Positions 24,827-30,331 of a DNA stretch of 30,331 nt are shown here, in pieces (position 1 is the stretch's first letter; each line of letters begins with the position of its first letter). A program made the translations under genes and the position numbers. Under the pieces are notes generated by a model that was given only the letters and a program-made list of their open reading frames with translations, was not told the origin of the DNA and searched no databases. Origin of the DNA: Oscillospiraceae bacterium (GTDB lineage Bacteria > Bacillota_A > Clostridia > Oscillospirales > Oscillospiraceae); contig JAFOBK010000261.1 in the NCBI GenBank assembly GCA_017381835.1, forward strand, positions 1 to 30,331. Direction: 5' to 3'.

Positions 24827-27019
24827 TTAATTTTGACCGCGGCGGGAACCAAGTACATCCCGGATGTTCAGCAGCTTATTGCGGATGATTTCCAGCTCGG
24901 CGACATTCTTGACCTCGAAACGGACAGTAAAGACACTGTGGCCGCCGGGCAGATCCTTGCCGTAAAGCTCCTTGACTCTGGCTCTTGCGGTGGTCATAGT
25001 GGTGGCCAGATCCAGCAGCAGACCGTCTCTTGTCAGGCAATCCAGCTCCAGGGTGGTTTCAAAGGGCTGCTCTTCCTGGTTTGCCCAGCGAACCCGCACC
25101 CAGCGGGCGGCAAACCGGGGATCGTCCTTGTCGTTGGTGTTGGGGCAGTCAGCCCGGTGAACAGAAACGCCGAAACCCTTGGTGATAAAGCCCACAATGG
25201 GGTCACCGGGAACGGGAGTACAGCACTTGGCAAACTTGATCATGCAGGAGTCAATATCCTCCACGATAACACCGTTGATAGCATGGCGATTCTGATTCTT
25301 GCGGTCATCGGAATCGATTTTCAAAGTGGTGCCGGGCACCAGCTTTTCATTCTGCTGCGCCTTCAGGGCCCGGTTGATGTCATCGCGGATCTTACCTACC
25401 GCCTTTACTGCGGTGAGGCCGCCGTAGCCGATGGCAGCGTACATATCATCCCAGGAGTCAAATCCCAGCTTCTTCAGCAGCTGCATGGTGATTTCCGGAT
25501 CAATGGTAATGGACAGAGGCAGACCTGCCTGCTTCATCTGGCTTTCAAAGGAGCTGCGGCCATGGAGGATATTCTCCTCACGCTTTTCCTTCTTAAACCA
25601 CTGCTTGATCTTGGTACGGGCCTGGTTGGACTTACAGATATTCAGCCAGTCACGGCTGGGACCCTTGGCGGTCTTGGAGGTGAGTACTTCCACGATATCG
25701 CCGTTTTGCAGGGTGTAGTCAATGTTGCAGATGCGGTTATTGACCTTGGCACCGATCATGGAGTTACCAACACCGGAGTGGATGGCATAGGCAAAGTCAA
25801 TGGGTGTGGAGCCTGCGGGCAGACCCACGATCTTACCCTTGGGGGTAAAGGCGAAGACTTCGTCATCGAACATGTCGATCTTCATGGAGCTGAGGTAGTC
25901 TTCCGCGTCGGTATCCTGCTGGCTCTCCAGCAGACGGCGAACCCACTCAAAATCCTTCTCCTCACCGTCACCGCCGCCCTGCTTGTACTTCCAGTGGGCA
26001 GCAATACCGTATTCCGCGGTCTCATGCATGCTCCAGGTACGGATCTGCACCTCGAAGGGAATACCCTGAGAGCCAATGACGGTGGTGTGCAGGGACTGGT
26101 ACATATTGGGCTTGGGGGTGGAGATATAGTCTTTAAATCTGCCGGGAACCAGGTTGAACAGGTCATGGACATGACCCAGAACATTGTAGCAGTCGGGGAT
26201 GGTGTCCACGATGACGCGGAAAGCGTAAATATCGTAGAGTTCATCCATGGACTTATCCTGGGTGTTCATCTTCCGGTAGATGGAATAAACATGCTTAATG
26301 CGGCCGTAGGTCTTGCTGTGGATACCCATATCCAGCAGTCTTGCGCTGATCTTGTTCTGAATGGTGCGCATGAAGGCCTCATCCTGCTCCTTGTGGGCTA
26401 GCAGATGGCTCATGATCTGATCGTAGCTGGTGGGATCCAGATACCGCAGGGCGATATCCTCCAGCTCCCACTTGATCTTCTGCATACCAAGACGGTGGGC
26501 CAGGGGGGCATAGATGTCCATAGTCTCCCGGCATTTCTTTACCTGCTTGGCAGGGGTCTGATACTGCATGGTGCGCATGTTGTGGAGCCGGTCAGCGATT
26601 TTGATCAGCACAACCCGGATGTCCTTGGACATGGCCATGAACATTTTGCGCAGGTTCTCCATCTGAGCTTCCTCGGTGGAGGAGAAGTCCGCACGGGTCA
26701 GCTTGGTGACACCTTCCACCAGCTCGGCAGTGGTACGGCCGAAGAGCTTGGCGATCTCATCAAAGGAGGCATCGGTGTCCTCAATGCAGTCATGGAGGAT
26801 GGCGCCCAATACAGCGTCCACATCCAGACCCATTTCCAGCACCACTTCCGCAACAGCCAGGGGATGGATAATGTAAGGAGAACCGTCTTTGCGCTTCTGA
26901 TCCTTATGCTTATCCTCGGCATAGCGGATAGCACGCTCAATGAGATCTATGTTGGCATTGGGCATGTATTTATTTAAGGTCTTGTATAAAGAACTGTAAT
27001 GATCGGAAAAAGTTTCCAT
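24827..27019 (-). CDS. relA: Bifunctional (p)ppGpp synthetase/hydrolase Rel
   Basis: 730 residues, a full long RSH protein. The N-terminal HD hydrolase domain has His52 and the HD pair His76-Asp77 (ILHDCIED). The synthetase domain follows (YDIYAFRVIVD, RFKDYISTPKPNMYQSLH, EVQIRTWSMHE). The TGS domain (DEVFAFTPKGKIVGLPAG), the zinc-finger/conserved-Cys domain (KFAKCCTPVPGD, HRADCPN) and a C-terminal ACT domain complete it. It makes and breaks the stringent-response alarmone in response to starved ribosomes. The HD residues look intact, so both activities are likely. The start ATG has AAGGAG upstream. It is co-directional with recJ, 62 bases downstream of it. Confidence 0.96.
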   Translation of the reverse strand: METFSDHYSSLYKTLNKYMPNANIDLIERAIRYAEDKHKDQKRKDGSPYIIHPLAVAEVVLEMGLDVDAVLGAILHDCIEDTDASFDEIAKLFGRTTAELVEGVTKLTRADFSSTEEAQMENLRKMFMAMSKDIRVVLIKIADRLHNMRTMQYQTPAKQVKKCRETMDIYAPLAHRLGMQKIKWELEDIALRYLDPTSYDQIMSHLLAHKEQDEAFMRTIQNKISARLLDMGIHSKTYGRIKHVYSIYRKMNTQDKSMDELYDIYAFRVIVDTIPDCYNVLGHVHDLFNLVPGRFKDYISTPKPNMYQSLHTTVIGSQGIPFEVQIRTWSMHETAEYGIAAHWKYKQGGGDGEEKDFEWVRRLLESQQDTDAEDYLSSMKIDMFDDEVFAFTPKGKIVGLPAGSTPIDFAYAIHSGVGNSMIGAKVNNRICNIDYTLQNGDIVEVLTSKTAKGPSRDWLNICKSNQARTKIKQWFKKEKREENILHGRSSFESQMKQAGLPLSITIDPEITMQLLKKLGFDSWDDMYAAIGYGGLTAVKAVGKIRDDINRALKAQQNEKLVPGTTLKIDSDDRKNQNRHAINGVIVEDIDSCMIKFAKCCTPVPGDPIVGFITKGFGVSVHRADCPNTNDKDDPRFAARWVRVRWANQEEQPFETTLELDCLTRDGLLLDLATTMTTARARVKELYGKDLPGGHSVFTVRFEVKNVAELEIIRNKLLNIRDVLGSRRGQN

Positions 27020-27045
27020 ATAGACACTCCTTAACGGATTGAAAC

Positions 27046-27074
27046 GTAGGGGCGGATTCCATATCCGCCCTTAC
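27046..27074 (+). repeat. Single GTAG-headed REP between recJ and relA
   Basis: GTAG, then the stem GGGCGGAT...ATCCGCCC. It is a divergent member with a trailing TTAC, in the 62-base gap. Confidence 0.7.
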
Positions 27075-27081
27075 AAAAGCG

Positions 27082-29136
27082 TTATTGTTCTTTGACAGCC
27101 ATTAAGATCTGCATGGTTCTGCTGGTAGTCAGGTCTGCCTTTTGGGCGCAGGGCAGCAGCTCAATGGTCATATATTTGTGCAGCCGCTGGATGCGGATCA
27201 GATCCACATCGGCGAAAATATCCAGGCAGGTCAGCAGCTTACCCAGAGTCAGGGACTGGCCGGACCAGCGGACGATCTTACGCAGCAGGCACATGGGGGT
27301 TTCGTGAATATGTCCGCAGCCGGCGAGATAGCGCCAAACCATACCCAGGGTTGCCCGGTCAGGCAGGAGTTTTTCTGCCAGCGCAGGCGTTAGGGTGTTG
27401 CTGTGCAGCTCCCGATAACCCTGGCTGCAGCCGTCGGCATCTGCCTTGCAGGCAGGACGGATATCCGTCACATTCATCTGGGGTGTTCTCTCTCCGCGGA
27501 ATTCATTGACCTGGGGAACGAATGCCACATCCACCAGGTCACCTTCAGCAATGGAGGCGGATTCCGGTGTAGCGGAGAAATAAATGGCATTGAAGAAATT
27601 CCGTCCGCTGCGCAGACGCAGACGCATATGCCGTCCGCCGCCCACCTGGCTGATCCGGTCAACAATCAGGTTTTCCATCACCAGTAACGGCTTGGGGCAG
27701 CCATTGCCGCAGGGCTCCAGCCGGCTGAGGGAATCGATATTGTGCAGCGTCAGCAGTTCCGGAGGCACGATGCAGTCGGCATCCAAAACCGTTCTGGGGG
27801 TATCTTCTGTGTAGTAGTTTTTCGCCTTTTCGCAGATAGCCTGCCGGAAAGCGGCAATCTGAGAGGCGTGAATGGTAAATCCCGCTGCCAGCTCATGTCC
27901 GCCGTAGCTTTCCAGCAGATCGGAAAGGTCAGACAGAGCGGTGAAGAGATTGAAACCGCCGTAACTGCGGGAGCTGGCCTTGCCATGCTCACCGTCCAAA
28001 CATACCAGGAAGGTGGGGCAGCAGAATTCCTCGGCGATACGGCTGGCAACGATGCCGACCACACCCTGGTGCCAGGTTTCTTCTGCCAGCACGATAGCCG
28101 GAGGCTGCTGACCTTCGGGCAGCATCTGCACCGCCTGGTTATAGATCTCCGATTCTACACTCTGCCGCTGCCGGTTCATTTCGCACAGGGAAGCAGCCAG
28201 CTGATCACCCCGGGCGGGGTCATCGGTCAAAAACAGCTCCACGGCGCATTCAATCCGGCCCATTCTGCCGGCGGCATTGATCCGGGGGCAGAGCATATAG
28301 CCTACGGAAGAGGCGTTCACGGTGGCAGGTTCACAGCCGCTGTGCTGCATCAGAGCAGCAAGGCCGGGACGGGTGGTGCTGCGCAGCAGCTCCAGACCAC
28401 GGGTTACAAATACACGGTTTTCACCCTGCAGGGGCATCACATCTGCCACCGTACCCAGGCATACCATGTCTGCGTATTCCTGCAGCACCTGCTCCTGGTC
28501 ACCGGAGAGGGCGGCAGCCAGCTTGAAGGCCACGCCCACACCGGAGAGGGTCTTGTGGGGATAACCGCCGTCGGGACGGTGGGGATCCACAATGGCGCAG
28601 GCCTCGGGCAGCTGATCCTTACACTCGTGGTGGTCGGTGATCACCAGATCCATGCCAAGCTCTTTGCACAGCTGGGCTTCCGCGATGGCGGTGATGCCGC
28701 AGTCCACAGTGACGATCAGATTGACACCCTGCTCTGCCAGCGCATGGAGGGCAATGGGGTTCAGACCGTAGCCTTCCTCCAGACGGCCGGGAATATAGGG
28801 TACACAATCAGCACCGTTTTTTCTTAAGAAATCTGTCAGCAGACAGGTGGCGGTGACACCGTCCACATCGTAATCGCCGAACACAGCGATTTTTTCGCCC
28901 CTGGTCATAGCAAGACCCACCCGACCGGCGGCCAAAGCCATATCCGTCATCAGGAAGGGGTCCAGAAGCTCGCAGGAGCAATCCAGATAAGTATCGGCAA
29001 GCTTGGGGGTCGTAAGGCCGCGTGCGGCCAAAATCATCGCGGCAAGGGGGGCATAGCCGCCGCTTACCAGTGCATTCACAGCATCCATCCTCGGCTGTGA
29101 CACATTCCAGGTTCCGTATTTCAAAACATTCCACAT
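27082..29136 (-). CDS. recJ: Single-strand-specific 5'-3' exonuclease RecJ
   Basis: 684 residues. DHH phosphoesterase motifs are clear: GDYDVDG (87-93), VTVDCGIT and TDHH (Asp168-His169-His170). The DHHA1 motif GGHELAAGF and an OB-like C-terminal region follow. RecJ resects 5' ends in recombination and base-excision/mismatch repair. The chosen ATG 29136 is the only reasonable start (MWNVLKYGTW) but has no Shine-Dalgarno; two TATAAT boxes lie just upstream, one only 2 bases away. It heads the recJ-relA-dtd-MBL-hemZ series; the apt gene found between recJ and relA in many relatives is absent. Confidence 0.95.
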   Translation of the reverse strand: MWNVLKYGTWNVSQPRMDAVNALVSGGYAPLAAMILAARGLTTPKLADTYLDCSCELLDPFLMTDMALAAGRVGLAMTRGEKIAVFGDYDVDGVTATCLLTDFLRKNGADCVPYIPGRLEEGYGLNPIALHALAEQGVNLIVTVDCGITAIAEAQLCKELGMDLVITDHHECKDQLPEACAIVDPHRPDGGYPHKTLSGVGVAFKLAAALSGDQEQVLQEYADMVCLGTVADVMPLQGENRVFVTRGLELLRSTTRPGLAALMQHSGCEPATVNASSVGYMLCPRINAAGRMGRIECAVELFLTDDPARGDQLAASLCEMNRQRQSVESEIYNQAVQMLPEGQQPPAIVLAEETWHQGVVGIVASRIAEEFCCPTFLVCLDGEHGKASSRSYGGFNLFTALSDLSDLLESYGGHELAAGFTIHASQIAAFRQAICEKAKNYYTEDTPRTVLDADCIVPPELLTLHNIDSLSRLEPCGNGCPKPLLVMENLIVDRISQVGGGRHMRLRLRSGRNFFNAIYFSATPESASIAEGDLVDVAFVPQVNEFRGERTPQMNVTDIRPACKADADGCSQGYRELHSNTLTPALAEKLLPDRATLGMVWRYLAGCGHIHETPMCLLRKIVRWSGQSLTLGKLLTCLDIFADVDLIRIQRLHKYMTIELLPCAQKADLTTSRTMQILMAVKEQ

Positions 29137-29158
29137 CCATTATATCATTTTTCTCTAT

Positions 29159-29187
29159 ATTATATCAAAAATACAAAGGATGCACAA
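29159..29187 (-). promoter_or_regulatory. recJ promoter
   Basis: Minus strand TTGTGC (29182-29187), 17-base spacer, TATAAT (29159-29164). It would give a short leader of about 15 bases without a ribosome site. A second TATAAT is at 29139-29144. Confidence 0.65.
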
Positions 29188-29191
29188 TAGG

Positions 29192-29278
29192 AAAAGTATA
29201 AAGTTGAAAGTGTAAAGTTGAAAGTTAAGGTATGGCCTGCAGCTATCATTTTCAACTTTCAACTTTTAACTTTTAACT
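29192..29278. repeat. Terminal-inverted-repeat element, copy C3
   Basis: Left AAAGTTGAAAGTGTAAAG, right CTTTCAACTTTTAACTTTTA, shorter centre than C1 and C2. It overlaps the 3' end of the neighbouring membrane protein gene and provides its last codons. Confidence 0.75.
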
Positions 29279-30294
29279 CCCTCAAAAAGGGTTTTGGTGG
29301 TGGCTGCCAGCAGCGGGGAAATCACAATGCCCCAAAAGCCCCAGAGCCGATAGCCAAAGTAGAGGAAAAACAGCATCACCAGGGGGTCTAGCCCCAAATG
29401 AGCGCCGTAAAACCGGGGCTCCAGCACAGTCCGGGTGATCATGGCGGCAAGATAGATAAGCACCATCCCGGCGGCAATGAGCGCCTCCCCCTGCAGGAGC
29501 CTTGTCAGTGCCCAAGGCAGAAGTACAACACCGGTGCCAAGCAGCGGGATGGCATCCACCGCGGCAACCAGAATCGCCCAGGCGAAGGCATAAGGGATCC
29601 CCAGCAGAAGAAACCCTGCGGTGACGATTGCGTAGGTGACGGCCATCAGTTTTCCCTGGGCGGTGATCCATTTGCCCAGGGACGCTTTCAGATGCGCCAG
29701 GGAGGGCAGGGCTTTTTCTTTCCAGGCAGCCGGCAGCCGCTCCTTGATTTGGGTCTTCAGCTTTGGCAATCGGGCGCTGATGAAATAGCCGGACAGAATA
29801 CCGGTGCCCAGGCTCATAGCCCTGCCGGGTACTTTCCCTAAAATACCGGAGAGGATTCCCGGCACTTTCTGCACAGCCTGGTCGGTAAGAGAGGAGGTAT
29901 CCCGGAAGAACCTGTGGATAGAACCCGTCAGCATCGGCCCCACAGGCTCCGGCGCTTTGGCGGAAACGGAAACAAGGGCATTTTCCAGCAGCGCTGCCGA
30001 CTGCCTGACCATCTGAGGCAGGCCCTTTGCAAAGCTGCCCACTTCTCTGACCAACAGCGCTCCTAAAAACAGCAGAATCCCTATCAGCAGGATCAGCGTC
30101 AGGGTCACACCCAGCCCCGCAGCGGCGCCCCGACCCAGTCGCAGCCGCTTGTTTGCAAAGGTTACCACCGGCTCTGCGGCCATTGCAATTCCGGTTCCCA
30201 GCAGAAAGGGAAAAAGGAACGGAAACAGAAATTTTCCGGTGATCCAAAGTATAAATAACAGAAAAAGAGAAAAAAATCCCTTATGAACACCCAC
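29266..30294 (-). CDS. AI-2E/YtvI-family membrane protein
   Basis: 342 residues. Pairs of N-terminal helices (about 5-45, 60-85) are followed by a long soluble segment (about 90-190). The C-terminal helix cluster holds the conserved family stretches PYAFAWAILVAAVDAIPLLGTG and EPRFYGAHLGLDPL. This is the AI-2E transporter/PerM superfamily, closest by eye to the YtvI branch known from sporulating Firmicutes; the substrate is unknown. I choose GTG 30294, with AAAGGTG six bases upstream; a GTG at 30303 or TTG at 30318 is possible. The final GVKS and stop are read from repeat C3. Confidence 0.82.
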   Translation of the reverse strand: MGVHKGFFSLFLLFILWITGKFLFPFLFPFLLGTGIAMAAEPVVTFANKRLRLGRGAAAGLGVTLTLILLIGILLFLGALLVREVGSFAKGLPQMVRQSAALLENALVSVSAKAPEPVGPMLTGSIHRFFRDTSSLTDQAVQKVPGILSGILGKVPGRAMSLGTGILSGYFISARLPKLKTQIKERLPAAWKEKALPSLAHLKASLGKWITAQGKLMAVTYAIVTAGFLLLGIPYAFAWAILVAAVDAIPLLGTGVVLLPWALTRLLQGEALIAAGMVLIYLAAMITRTVLEPRFYGAHLGLDPLVMLFFLYFGYRLWGFWGIVISPLLAATTKTLFEGVKS

Positions 30295-30331
30295 GGCGGA
30301 CACCTTTCTTTCATACAAAGACTTGACTTTC

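Overview
This window is a chromosomal segment of a gut-type, low-GC-phylum anaerobe, most likely an Oscillospirales (Ruminococcaceae/Oscillospiraceae-like) Clostridia. I base this on the gene order dnaA-dnaN-S4-recF-gyrB-gyrA with the RemB regulator nearby, the Na+-pumping biotin decarboxylase operon, the recJ-relA-dtd-MBL-hemZ cluster, and dense small palindromic repeats in the gaps. I cannot name the genus. Nearly everything from about 4.1 kb onward is on the minus strand; the two exceptions are one small membrane protein gene and the oad/DUF3048 block at the left end.

Layout. 1-2584 (+): a membrane-bound oxaloacetate decarboxylase-type sodium pump: alpha-subunit C-terminus, gamma, a separate biotin carrier, and beta. 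2585-3011: terminator, a decayed duplicate of the beta-subunit 3' end, a structured repeat element, a second terminator, a REP and a promoter. 3012-4112 (+): a DUF3048 lipoprotein. 4155-11227 (-): remB, a REP-associated tyrosine transposase (RAYT), rnhA, gyrA, gyrB, recF and the RlbA-type S4 protein. 11385-14236 (-): dnaN, a recognisable oriC with DnaA-trio, and dnaA, which carries a one-base frameshift. 14525-18565: a zinc-ribbon membrane protein, ROK glucokinase, an SdpI-like membrane protein with nrdR, a small membrane protein on the plus strand, then rqcP-hup. 18749-30294 (-): a MurJ/SpoVB-type flippase, an amidohydrolase, hemZ, an MBL-fold hydrolase, dtd, relA, recJ and an AI-2E/YtvI-family membrane protein.

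How the genes work together. The centre is the replication start module: initiator, origin, sliding clamp, gap repair (RecF), both gyrase subunits and RNase HI, followed by the stringent-response and translation-quality genes (relA, dtd, rqcP). The plus-strand oad genes conserve decarboxylation energy as a sodium gradient. The dnaA and hup promoters share an unusual spacer containing a DnaA-box-like site, which suggests joint control.

The most distinctive part of the window is its repeat ecology. Five families of short palindromic elements occupy most intergenic gaps: GTAG-headed REPs and paired REPs, a GTCATTGCGAGG family, a GTTGAAAGT terminal-inverted-repeat family, a CCTCCCC family, and a three-copy element starting TAAG whose first hairpin co-varies between copies. 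Two identical REPs lie in opposite orientation, in frame, inside the RAYT gene itself. Several repeats supply false N-terminal extensions or real stop codons to neighbouring genes; I chose start codons by ribosome binding site and family length to exclude the false extensions.
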